From the NCBI GenBank assembly GCA_034189695.1, contig JAXHUA010000133.1, positions 1-12,147 on the forward strand: DNA of 12,147 bases, read 5' to 3'. The notes under the pieces were generated by a model, which saw nothing but the letters and a program-made list of their open reading frames with translations, made no database searches and had not been told where the DNA came from. Below, piece after piece: positions 1 through 6,252 of this stretch; the first letter of the stretch is position 1; each line of letters begins with the position of its first letter. This stretch comes from JAXHUA01 sp034189695. Lineage in GTDB: Bacteria; Chloroflexota; Dehalococcoidia; E44-bin15. The position numbers and the translations under genes are program-made.

Positions 1-2
1 AG

Positions 3-245
3 CACAAGAGCAGGCAAGGGGCCAAAGTGCGCAAGGTGTACGACGAGGCCACGACCCCCTACCACGGCGTGCTGAACGCCGAATCCAAGCAAGCTCTGGA
101 GAAGCTGTACCGTTCCCTGAACCCGGCAAGGCTTCATGAACAGGTCAAGCGTCAACTGGAAACACTATGGGCCATGGCTGAGCATGCCCAAGGAAAGGAG
201 GCTTCGGTAACCTCATTTATGAGGCAACCAACCACCGTTCGGTAA
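3..245 (+). CDS. Integrase-core (DDE) transposase, C-terminal fragment
   Basis: The reading frame is open from the window edge (first full codon at 3) to TAA at 243-245, giving 80 residues. The visible part holds a KVRKVYDEATTPYHGVL stretch and then an LNPARLHEQVKRQLETLW helix. This matches the tail that follows the rve/DDE catalytic domain in transposases common in Chloroflexota (IS481-like or unclassified families). The catalytic residues lie outside the window, so activity cannot be judged. The family is recalled from sequence style, not from a search. The GTG at 27 is an internal valine codon, not a start. Confidence 0.75.
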   Translation, partial: HKSRQGAKVRKVYDEATTPYHGVLNAESKQALEKLYRSLNPARLHEQVKRQLETLWAMAEHAQGKEASVTSFMRQPTTVR

Positions 246-247
246 CA
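205..247 (-). repeat. IS right terminal inverted repeat with subterminal motif
   Basis: Read on the minus strand from 247, the 43 bases agree with the left end at 12045-12087 at 31 of 43 positions by hand alignment. Shared blocks are TGTTACCG (outer 8), GTTGCCTCA (middle) and GTTACC (inner). The GGTAAC motif occurs twice, at 206-211 and 241-246, 35 bp apart. The same 35-bp spacing occurs in the left end, so these are probably tandem transposase binding sites. Confidence 0.8.
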
Positions 248-296
248 CTTCCTATTGACGCAACACGTCTCGCCGGCGCCGGCACGTCCACCATCA

Positions 297-320
297 CCCC
301 TTCGACAAGCTCAGGGCAGG
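297..320. repeat. Short dispersed intergenic repeat (CTTCGACAAGCTCAGG type)
   Basis: The core CCTTCGACAAGCTCAGGGC is a widely scattered intergenic motif in Chloroflexota and several other phyla, recognised from experience. Only one copy is in this window, so its repetitive nature cannot be shown here. It is the first of three different repeat elements packed between the IS end and the 3' end of the SbcC gene. Confidence 0.5.
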
Positions 321-323
321 CCT

Positions 324-350
324 ATCCCTCTCCCCTCAAGAGAGAGGGAT
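324..350. terminator. Perfect 9-bp stem-loop, possible bidirectional terminator
   Basis: ATCCCTCTC (324-332) and GAGAGGGAT (342-350) form a perfect stem with a 9-nt loop. It lies between two converging genes, the transposase and sbcC, whose stop codon is about 130 nt away. There is no T-run on either side, so intrinsic termination is uncertain. Stem-loops of this CCCTCTC...GAGAGGG type also occur as dispersed repeats, so this may be part of a repeat rather than a functional terminator. Confidence 0.4.
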
Positions 351-372
351 CACGACCCCACACCCGGCCCCT

Positions 373-465
373 GGATTGCTTCGTCGCTCTCGCTCCTCGC
401 AATGACAGGTCGAGGCGCGACCGCACGTCATTGCGAGCGCAGCCACAGGCGGAGCGAAGCAATCC
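373..465. repeat. Imperfect palindromic intergenic repeat (about 93 bp)
   Basis: The left arm starts GGATTGCTTCG and ends CTCGCAATGAC (406). The right arm starts GTCATTGCGAG (427) and ends CGAAGCAATCC (465). The ends of the arms are exact inverted repeats; the middles match imperfectly, and a 20-nt centre separates them. It resembles small non-autonomous palindromic elements scattered in Dehalococcoidia and delta-proteobacterial genomes. Reading frames across it (such as CERSHRRSEAIP) are common spurious translations of this repeat. Confidence 0.75.
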
Positions 466-481
466 CGGCGGGGGGCGCAGC

Positions 482-2614
482 CTAGCCAACCTCGATGGTG
501 GAGCCGTCCCCGGTCTTGGTCACTTCGATGCGGGTAGGAAAGGCGTCTTTCAACTCCTCGATGTGGGTGACCACCAGTATCTTGTCGAAGTCGTCCTGGA
601 TCGAGTTGATGGCCTCGACGAGCTTCTCCCTGCCGCTCGCGTCCTGGGTGCCAAACCCTTCGTCGATAATCAGGGTGGACAGCGGGGCGCCGGCGCGCCT
701 GGCCAGCAGTCTGGAGAGGGCGATGCGCAGGGCGAAATCGATGCGGAAGGCCTCGCCCCCGCTGTACAGCTCGTAGCGTCGCATTCCAAGCTCGTCGGAG
801 ATACTGATGTCCAGCGTCTCGATGGCTTCGTCCCGCCGCGACTTGTACGCCCGCTGGCTCTCCATCTTGACGTGCATGCGATTGTCGGTCATTCGGGCCA
901 GCAGCCTGTTGGCCTCCTCCTCAATCTCGGGAAGCGCCGTCTCTATGATGAGCGCCTGGATGCCCCTCTTGCCGAAGGCGGTGGCCAGGTCCTCGTAGAC
1001 CTCCCTGTCCCTGAGAATACGCTCCAGCTCGGCGCGCTTGTCCTGCCTGCTCCGCTCCAGAGTGACGCAGCGCTGGACCTTCTCCTGCACCCGGCCCAGC
1101 GTGCTGCTGGCGGCGGCATGCCGCGACGCTATGTCCTCCTGCGCCCGCCGCGCCTCTGCCAGGCGGCTCTCGACCTCAGCCAGCCCAGCCAGCTCAGACT
1201 CGAGTGACGCTCGCCGTATCGAGTCTTCGTCGAGAGCGGCCTGCCAGCGTTCCAGGGCCTCTTCACCCTGCTTCAATGCCTCTCGCTCTCCGGGGAGCGA
1301 GTCCTCAGCCTCTCCGCGTTCCCTGTCGAGGCTATCCTTCTTCCGGTCGCACTCGGCCCGGCCTTCCCTCTCGACCCTCTCGAGCTGGGCCACTTCCCGC
1401 TGGAGAGCAGCCAGCTTCTTCTCGAGCGACCGTGCCTCGGCTTCGTTGGCCTTGTAGGCCTCACGTTTCTCTTCGATCTGGGACTGGTAGCTGGCCAGTA
1501 TCCTGTGGCGCCCGTCAACCCCCAGCTCGGTGCCGCACAGCGGGCACCTGGCCTCCTCCTGCGCCAGCATGTCGATCTTCTCCTTCAGTTCCTTGCCTTC
1601 ACCCTCCAGGCCGGCACTGGTGGTCTGGAGGAAGTGAAGGCGGTTCGATGTGTGCTGCAACAGGTCCCGCTTCCCCGCCAGGTCCTCCCCGGTCTTGACG
1701 AGTTCAGCGAGACGGGTCTCAATCCTGCCGACCTCGCCATCGTAGGCGGCAAGCAATTTCTCATGCCGTTCCACACGCTGACGGCGGTCCTTCACCTGGG
1801 CCTCGAACGAAGCCACCGCTTCGCGGGCCTGCCGTATGCGCCGGTCGGCGTCGTCGCGCTGCTGCCGCCCGGCGTCGAGTTCGCTTTTTCGCGCCACAAG
1901 CACGTGCACTCTGTCCTCGGCGCCTTTTCTCTCCCTGTCAAGCTCGTCAAGCACATCGCGTATCTCACGGAGCTGGCCCTGGTACTCGTCCCGATGTAGC
2001 AGCTCGTCGTCGATAGCCTTCACCTCGCTGGCCAGCACCATCTCGCGGTCCTGACTGACGCGGGCGCGCTTCCTGGCCAGGTCCTCGAGGTCGTCGTAGC
2101 GCGACAGGTCGAGCACGCTCGCCAGCACCTCCTTGCGCTGCGACGGCGGCTTCTTGGTGAACTCGTCGGCATGCCCCTGGAGCAGGTAAGCGCTGTTCGT
2201 GAAGGTGTCGTAGTCCATGCGCAGGATCTCGACAATCCTCTGCTCCGTCTCGCGGATGGAGTTGCCGGCGATCGATCTGAACCCGCCGTCGCCGCCTATC
2301 TGGAAGTCCAGCAGCGGCTGGCCGGCCCGCTTGGGCCGCGGCCTGGTCCTCTTGCGTATGACGCGATAGTGCTCGCCCCCCAGCGCGAACTCGAACTCCA
2401 CCGACATGTCCGCCTTTCCCAGGTGGACCAGCTCGTCGTCGCTCTTGGCACGGGCCTTGCCCCACAACGCCCAGGTCATGGCATCGAGGAGCGCCGACTT
2501 GCCGTTGCCGTTGTCGCCACACAGGCAGGCCACGTGAAAGCTCCGGAAATCAAGAGGGGGGACATCGTCCCCGTAGCACATGAAGTTGGTGACGCACAGC
2601 CTTATCGGGATCAA
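482..2614 (-). CDS. sbcC: SbcC/Rad50-type SMC-like ATPase (exonuclease subunit)
   Basis: Large ATPase subunit of the SbcCD (Rad50-Mre11) complex, which processes DNA ends and hairpins in the cytoplasm. The 710 residues show every hallmark in order: N-terminal beta strand and Walker A GDNGNGKS (33-40), Q-loop area LLQGHADEF, a long Glu/Arg/Lys-rich coiled coil, the zinc hook CPLCG (Cys357, Cys360), the second coiled coil, the ABC signature LYSGGEAFRI (near 615-625), and Walker B TLIIDEGFG (near 645) with a D-loop. It is on the short side for the family, so the coiled coils are short. The start is TTG, supported by GGAGG six bases upstream and by the family-typical N-terminus IPIRLCVTNFMCYG. 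No SbcD/Mre11 gene is adjacent; 282 bases separate it from the upstream thiolase, so it is probably not in an operon with it. Confidence 0.93.
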   Translation of the reverse strand: MIPIRLCVTNFMCYGDDVPPLDFRSFHVACLCGDNGNGKSALLDAMTWALWGKARAKSDDELVHLGKADMSVEFEFALGGEHYRVIRKRTRPRPKRAGQPLLDFQIGGDGGFRSIAGNSIRETEQRIVEILRMDYDTFTNSAYLLQGHADEFTKKPPSQRKEVLASVLDLSRYDDLEDLARKRARVSQDREMVLASEVKAIDDELLHRDEYQGQLREIRDVLDELDRERKGAEDRVHVLVARKSELDAGRQQRDDADRRIRQAREAVASFEAQVKDRRQRVERHEKLLAAYDGEVGRIETRLAELVKTGEDLAGKRDLLQHTSNRLHFLQTTSAGLEGEGKELKEKIDMLAQEEARCPLCGTELGVDGRHRILASYQSQIEEKREAYKANEAEARSLEKKLAALQREVAQLERVEREGRAECDRKKDSLDRERGEAEDSLPGEREALKQGEEALERWQAALDEDSIRRASLESELAGLAEVESRLAEARRAQEDIASRHAAASSTLGRVQEKVQRCVTLERSRQDKRAELERILRDREVYEDLATAFGKRGIQALIIETALPEIEEEANRLLARMTDNRMHVKMESQRAYKSRRDEAIETLDISISDELGMRRYELYSGGEAFRIDFALRIALSRLLARRAGAPLSTLIIDEGFGTQDASGREKLVEAINSIQDDFDKILVVTHIEELKDAFPTRIEVTKTGDGSTIEVG

Positions 2615-2620
2615 CAGGTG

Positions 2621-2625
2621 CCTCC
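2621..2625 (-). promoter_or_regulatory. Ribosome binding site fixing the TTG start of sbcC
   Basis: The minus strand reads GGAGG, then six bases (CACCTG), then TTG. This strong site at ideal spacing supports the TTG at 2612-2614 as the start codon. The next in-frame ATG is eleven codons in and would cut into the first beta strand before Walker A. Confidence 0.75.
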
Positions 2626-2778
2626 AGCCGGGGAGACCGGGGTTGCCTCATTGTGGCATCTGACGGGGGGGCCGGTCAACAGGACGGACACCCCACACCC
2701 AGGCGGGTGCCGCGGGGTTTCCGACCGCCAGGCAGCACACCTCCCCACGCCTTTCGTGCCGCTGCCAGCGTAGAAAGA

Positions 2779-2843
2779 GAGGGCCGGACGCTCCGTCAAA
2801 TCGCTTCATTCGTGCTCAAGCCAATCCCGCCTGTCCGGCCCTC
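2779..2843. repeat. 11-bp perfect inverted repeat between thiolase and sbcC
   Basis: GAGGGCCGGAC (2779-2789) and GTCCGGCCCTC (2833-2843) are exact reverse complements separated by 43 bases. It sits just after the thiolase stop codon and could form the base of a structured transcript end. The loop is long and no T-run follows, so it is not a standard intrinsic terminator. The rest of the 282-base gap shows a smaller CACCC/GGGTG hairpin near 2696-2709 and no gene. Confidence 0.45.
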
Positions 2844-2896
2844 ACATTGCGAGCCGCAGCTCCAGTCAGTTCCCGGCGCTCAGCGCAGAGAACCGG

Positions 2897-4132
2897 CTAG
2901 TCGTAGTTCTCGCGCTCGAAGATGGTGCACATCCCCTGTCCACCACCGACGCACAGAGTGGCCAGGCCCCATTGCAGGTCGCGACGGACCATCTCGTGGG
3001 CAATCACCGCCGCCTGCCGCGAACCGGTCATGCCGAGAGGATGGCCGATTGCGACGGCCCCTCCCTTGGGGTTCAGCTTCTCCGGGTTGACCCCCAGCTC
3101 GCGGATGCTGTAGACCACCTGGCAGGCGAAGGCCTCGTTGATCTCGATGATATCGAAGTCGTCGATGGACATGCCTGTTCTCTTCAGCATCTTCTGAGTC
3201 GACGGGACCGGACCGATCCCCATGACCGTGGGGTCAACGCCTATTGACACCGCGTGCCTGAAGGTGCACATCGGCTTGTAGCCCAGCTCCTTCGCCTTCT
3301 CCTTGGACATGATGAGCACAGCTCCCGCGCCATCGCTCCTGGGACAGGAGTTGCCCGCCGTCACCAGGCCGTCCTCACTGTAGGCCGGAGCAAGGGACGC
3401 AATCTTCTCCAGGGTCGTACCCCGCCTGGGGCACTGGTCGGTATCGACCACCTCGGTGGAGCCGTCCTCGTAGTTGATGGTGATCGGCACAATCTCATCC
3501 TTGAAGAACCCGGCGTCCTGCGCCGCGATGGCCTTCTCGTGGCTGGTCAGAGCGAACGCGTCCGAGTCCTCACGGCTGACGCCGTAGCGCTTGGACAGCT
3601 CCTCAGCCGTCCGCCCCATGTCGTAGATCCAGAGGGGTATGTCCGCCGGCAGACGAGGCAGCACCTTGGCCGTCTTCCAGCCCTCGGGGTACTCGCCCTC
3701 CTCCTTCTGCTCGCCGAAGGCCCTCTGCGCCGCTCCACGCTTGCCAATCTGCGACGGCGGCACCGGACCGCGCCGGTCCATTGTCTCCAGCCCGCCGGCG
3801 ATCACGATGTCGGCATCGTCGTTCATGATGTAGTAGGCGGCGATGGCTATCGCATTGGACGCCGAGGCGCACTGCCTGCTGGTGTCATTGCCAGCAACGG
3901 TATCGGGAAACCCCGCGAGGAGGACGATGTTCCTGGTCATTGTCTGACCCAGCCCTGCCGAACCGATGCATATGTCGTCGATCAGATTCGGGTCCAGCTT
4001 GTTCCTCTTCACGATGGCCTGCAAGACCGGGACCATCAGGTCCGCGAAGCCGACGGCCCTGAAGACCCCCCGGTCCCCCGCTCGCCCTATGGGTGACCGG
4101 CACGCATCAACAATTACCGCTTCTTTCTTCAA
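2897..4132 (-). CDS. Thiolase family acetyl-CoA acyltransferase
   Basis: Cytoplasmic condensing or thiolytic enzyme that cleaves 3-ketoacyl-CoA with CoA, or makes acetoacetyl-CoA from two acetyl-CoA. At 411 residues it is normal length for the family. The nucleophile is Cys88 in RQCASASNAI. The NEAFA motif is at 332-336, the catalytic His is His364 in GHPLGMTGSR, and the second Cys is Cys394 in CVGGGQG, so the catalytic set is complete. The usual TAGNSS motif reads TAGNSCPRSDGAGA. The start is TTG (MKKEAVIVDACRSPIG), backed by AAGGAG five bases upstream. It stands alone, 324 bases from the upstream operon. Chain-length specificity cannot be read from the sequence. Acyl-CoA degraders often carry several such paralogues. 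Confidence 0.93.
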   Translation of the reverse strand: MKKEAVIVDACRSPIGRAGDRGVFRAVGFADLMVPVLQAIVKRNKLDPNLIDDICIGSAGLGQTMTRNIVLLAGFPDTVAGNDTSRQCASASNAIAIAAYYIMNDDADIVIAGGLETMDRRGPVPPSQIGKRGAAQRAFGEQKEEGEYPEGWKTAKVLPRLPADIPLWIYDMGRTAEELSKRYGVSREDSDAFALTSHEKAIAAQDAGFFKDEIVPITINYEDGSTEVVDTDQCPRRGTTLEKIASLAPAYSEDGLVTAGNSCPRSDGAGAVLIMSKEKAKELGYKPMCTFRHAVSIGVDPTVMGIGPVPSTQKMLKRTGMSIDDFDIIEINEAFACQVVYSIRELGVNPEKLNPKGGAVAIGHPLGMTGSRQAAVIAHEMVRRDLQWGLATLCVGGGQGMCTIFERENYD

Positions 4133-4137
4133 CTGTT

Positions 4138-4143
4138 CTCCTT
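4138..4143 (-). promoter_or_regulatory. Ribosome binding site for the TTG start of the thiolase
   Basis: The minus strand reads AAGGAG, five bases, then TTG (4130-4132). This decides the start: the encoded MKKEAVIVDACRSP is the expected thiolase N-terminus and no in-frame ATG lies near it. Confidence 0.7.
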
Positions 4144-4420
4144 TCCGGCCATATGGCTACCTCTAGAGCAACATGCTTCTGCACTCATGGTATCATCGTG
4201 ACCGGAGGCTCCGCATTGTACTTCTGGCCCTGGTACCGGAAGTTCGATGACACAGGACGCCTGTCTGGTGCTTCCGGGGCGATTCCGGCCGCTTCACTGC
4301 GACCGAGAGGGGCATGGACGGCGGCGCTCAGCGAGCGCATGATGCAGTATCAGCCAGACATCGTTCGCACATGCGACGACAGAGGGAACGTGAAGAGGGG
4401 ACTGGTTCTATGCGGAGGAA

Positions 4421-4448
4421 GGGGCTGGCGACCTGGAACACCGGCCCC
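4421..4448 (-). terminator. Stem-loop just after the maturation-like operon
   Basis: GGGGCTGG (4421-4428) can pair with CCGGCCCC (4441-4448) with one mismatch or wobble and a 12-nt loop, nine bases after the stop codon of the 182-residue gene. Only a weak TTCCTCC follows on the minus strand, so intrinsic termination is possible but not canonical. Confidence 0.4.
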
Positions 4449-4456
4449 TCACTGCG

Positions 4457-5005
4457 TCACTGGTAGCTGCCACCCCACTGGTCCCATCCCACTGCCAGGG
4501 CATCCTCATCACCGAAGGCCTGCTCCATTATTCGGCGTGAGTCCTCCCTTACCAGGTCGGCCATCTCCCCTTCGTAGCCCATAGCCTCGATCCACTTCTC
4601 GAGGAACATACCTCCGGGGCTCCACCCCTCCATCACCTGCTTCTCCGGCACCCACGCCCGTGTCTCCGCCCCCAGCTCGGCCAGGATTTCCGTGATCTCG
4701 TCCTTCTGCCTGTCATCGCAAAAGACGCACATCACGCATTCCTTCATATCGAACTCTTTGAGCGGCATCCGGTCATACTTGACGCAGGGTATCATGCCCC
4801 GTTCGACAAGGATGTCCAGCTTCTGGGCCAGCTTATCGAGGTTCTCCTTCTCATCCAGAACGATCAACTTGCCCCAGTGCTCCATGTACTCCTTGTTGGT
4901 CAAACGCTTGCCTTTGTACCGGATGTATACACCGGGGTCATTGCCATAGTAGGTCTCATGAGAGAAGAGCATAATGAACTGGACTTGCGGGTCGTCTATG
5001 ATCAC
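4457..5005 (-). CDS. Uncharacterised Cys-containing 182-aa protein, last gene of operon
   Basis: I do not recognise this family with confidence. The protein begins VIIDDPQVQFIMLFSHETYYG and has no signal peptide or membrane segment. A hydrophobic strand GKLIVLDEKENLDKLAQKL (45-63) is followed by IPCVKYDRMP (Cys74), then CVMCVFCDD (Cys90, Cys93, Cys96), a helix and a GWSPGG loop; the C-terminus is acidic and ends WDQWGGSYQ. The CxxCxxC plus Cys74 could bind a metal or iron-sulfur cluster. The strand-helix-strand layout is loosely like the DUF1917/Bles03 (putative phosphothreonine lyase-like) fold, a weak guess only. The GTG start at 5005 is chosen because GGAGG lies six bases upstream; an upstream ATG (5086) would overlap the E1 gene by 55 bases. 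It follows the E1 gene by 26 bases, so it is very likely cotranscribed. Confidence 0.8.
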   Translation of the reverse strand: MIIDDPQVQFIMLFSHETYYGNDPGVYIRYKGKRLTNKEYMEHWGKLIVLDEKENLDKLAQKLDILVERGMIPCVKYDRMPLKEFDMKECVMCVFCDDRQKDEITEILAELGAETRAWVPEKQVMEGWSPGGMFLEKWIEAMGYEGEMADLVREDSRRIMEQAFGDEDALAVGWDQWGGSYQ

Positions 5006-5011
5006 ATCGCA

Positions 5012-5016
5012 CCTCC
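5012..5016 (-). promoter_or_regulatory. Ribosome binding site fixing the GTG start at 5005
   Basis: The minus strand reads GGAGG, six bases (TGCGAT), then GTG. An ATG two bases before the GTG is in another frame and meets TGA at once. This site trims the longest possible frame by 27 codons and removes its overlap with the upstream E1 gene. Confidence 0.75.
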
Positions 5017-5031
5017 TGTCAAGGCAACTCC

Positions 5032-5793
5032 TCAGGCGATGTCGCTCGCCCGTTGGCCCCCGCGTGCCGACGAGCAATCGACACATCGGGGGTCACGCCT
5101 CAGCCTAACCTCCCGGAATCTCAAATCTATACCGTCGAACACCACCAGCCTGTTGGCGAGCAACTCCCCCAGTCCGGTGATGTACTTCACCACCTCCGTG
5201 GCCTGCACGCAACCGACGACTCCCGCGACCGCACCCAGCACCGGCACCGTCGCCGTAGGCGGCGGTTCGGGGAAGACGCACCTGAGGCAGGCCGTTTCTT
5301 CGGGGAGTATCGTTGTCACCATTCCCTCCCACCCGTGTACGCCGCCGTGGATGAAAGGGACGCCTCTCTCCAGCGCCACCCGGTTCAACAGGTACCTGGT
5401 GTCGTAGTCGTCCACGGCATCGACGATTGCGTCGCAGCCATTGCTGAGCCGGGCAACGTTGTCCTCCGCTATGCGCTCAGCCACGGTCTCCACCTGAACA
5501 CAGGGGTTGGCCTGGCCCAGCTTCTCCCCTGCTGATTCCGTCTTCTTCCTGCCGATGTCTCGCGTCCAGTGCAGAATCTGGCGATTCAGGTTGCTCAACT
5601 CGACGGCATCCCCGTCGACGATCCTTATATGGCCCACTCCGGCAGCCGCCAGGTACGCAGCTACCACTGTGCCCAGGGCGCCCACGCCGGCGACGAGAAC
5701 CCTGGCTTGCTTGAGCTTCTCCTGGCCCTCGACGTTGAAGCCTGGAATCCCTATCTGCCTGGCGTATCGCTCTCGCTCTTCGCCACTAAGCAT
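5032..5793 (-). CDS. ThiF/MoeB/HesA-family E1-like adenylyltransferase
   Basis: Adenylates the C-terminus of a ubiquitin-fold sulfur carrier (MoaD, ThiS or CysO type) with ATP, as a step towards a thiocarboxylate. The 253 residues show RYARQI (9-14, the family N-terminal Arg), the nucleotide loop GVGALG (36-41), IVDGDAVELSNLNRQ (58-72), DAVDDYDTR (125-133) and the two zinc CxxC pairs, Cys169/Cys172 and Cys237/Cys240. The motif GVVGCVQATEVVKYITG (191-207) carries Cys195 where many MoeB proteins have Gly-Thr/Ser-Gln. There is no rhodanese domain, so the sulfur must come from another protein. It is close to a carrier gene, from which it is separated only by a small Cys ORF. The start at 5793 has only a weak upstream GGTG. 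Confidence 0.9.
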   Translation of the reverse strand: MLSGEERERYARQIGIPGFNVEGQEKLKQARVLVAGVGALGTVVAAYLAAAGVGHIRIVDGDAVELSNLNRQILHWTRDIGRKKTESAGEKLGQANPCVQVETVAERIAEDNVARLSNGCDAIVDAVDDYDTRYLLNRVALERGVPFIHGGVHGWEGMVTTILPEETACLRCVFPEPPPTATVPVLGAVAGVVGCVQATEVVKYITGLGELLANRLVVFDGIDLRFREVRLRRDPRCVDCSSARGGQRASDIA

Positions 5794-5838
5794 CCGTGCT
5801 ACACCCGTGCCATGGACTTCGACGGTCCGTCACCGGGG

Positions 5839-5970
5839 CTACATGACGTCGAGGGACTGCACGGTCTCGACGCCCCTTCGTGCACCCAGACGCGCCCGGC
5901 ACCGAGTGCAGGTACATACCCCGGAGGGCTGGCGGGAAAACGCCCGGACGGCTACAACGGGAGTGCTCAT
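5839..5970 (-). CDS. Small 43-aa Cys-containing ORF coupled to the carrier gene
   Basis: The ATG at 5968-5970 overlaps the TGA of the MoaD/ThiS-like gene as ATGA, a typical coupling arrangement; TAG is at 5839-5841. The peptide starts MSTPVVAVRAFSRQPSG, has a CTCTRC cluster (Cys19, Cys21, Cys24), a basic patch RARLGARRG and ends VETVQSLDVM. About three quarters of its codons end in G or C, as in neighbouring genes, but that is weak evidence at this length. It has no independent ribosome binding site. It fills most of the 173-base gap between carrier and E1 in an otherwise tightly packed operon. It could be a small metal-binding or substrate peptide, a C-terminal tail of the carrier reached by -1 frameshifting, or a chance frame. 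Confidence 0.4.
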   Translation of the reverse strand: MSTPVVAVRAFSRQPSGVCTCTRCRARLGARRGVETVQSLDVM

Positions 5971-6242
5971 GCCCCGGCGAATGCCGGCAGGATATTGACC
6001 TCGTCGCCATCCTTCACCCGCGTCGCCAGGCCCTGAAGCGAGCGTATGCTCTCCCCGTTAACGTAGATGTCAATGTGCCGGTGGAGTTCACTCTGCTCCT
6101 TGAACAGACGCCCTTTGAGGCCAGGGAACATGCCATCCAGCTGATCGATACAGCCGGCGATGTCGCTGGCCTCGATCACGGCCTCCGCCTTGCCCTCACC
6201 TGCCTGGCGTAGTGAGCCGGACACCCAGACTTTCACACCCAT
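5967..6242 (-). CDS. MoaD/ThiS-like ubiquitin-fold sulfur carrier ending in Gly-Ala
   Basis: A 91-residue beta-grasp protein. MGVKVWVSGSLRQAGEGK forms the first hairpin; IAGCIDQLDGMFPGLKGRLF is the helix; HIDIYVNGESIRSLQGLATR and VKDGDEVNILPAFAG are the typical MoaD/CysO C-terminal half. Such carriers end in Gly-Gly, whose terminal carboxylate is adenylated by an E1 and sulfurylated. Here the last codons are GCC GGG GCA TGA, giving Ala-Gly-Ala. A -1 slip on GGGG would read GGC ATG and restore Gly-Gly followed by the small Cys ORF. The ATG at 6242 is chosen over upstream frame because it starts the family fold and lies 10 bases after the preceding gene; no clear ribosome binding site is present, which suggests coupling. 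The E1 partner lies downstream at 5032-5793. Confidence 0.88.
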   Translation of the reverse strand: MGVKVWVSGSLRQAGEGKAEAVIEASDIAGCIDQLDGMFPGLKGRLFKEQSELHRHIDIYVNGESIRSLQGLATRVKDGDEVNILPAFAGA

Positions 6243-6252
6243 AGCGCGTACT

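Larger units (their letters stand above)
1..247 (+). mobile_element. Right end of an insertion sequence (cut by window edge)
   Basis: This is the 3' part of an IS element: the transposase C-terminus followed at once by a terminal inverted repeat ending at 247 (CGGTAACA, the reverse of TGTTACCG). The transposase stop codon (243-245) lies inside the repeat. The matching left end of a second copy of the same family is at 12045, in the same orientation. The outer boundary at 247 is inferred from that match. The element continues beyond the window to the left. Confidence 0.8.
4133..4456. other. Gene-free 324-base gap upstream of the thiolase
   Basis: No credible gene was found here. A plus-strand frame across it has no family resemblance and runs into the next gene antisense. 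The only promoter-like element for the thiolase is a weak minus-strand TACAAT (plus 4215-4220) without a good -35 box. The stem-loop at 4421-4448 lies just after the upstream operon and is listed separately. Confidence 0.5.

Noticed and set aside
431..1207. Plus-strand frame of 258 codons inside sbcC
   Set aside because: Antisense shadow of the SbcC coding region, which carries all expected ATPase motifs on the other strand.
4093..4584. Plus-strand frame of 163 codons across the thiolase/operon gap
   Set aside because: Low-complexity Pro/Arg/Ser composition, no ribosome binding site, and antisense overlap with real genes at both ends.
5006..5086. Longer ATG start (5086) for the 182-aa gene
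   Set aside because: It would overlap the E1 coding region by 55 bases, and the extra residues are an out-of-frame reading of the E1 end. GTG 5005 has GGAGG at ideal distance.
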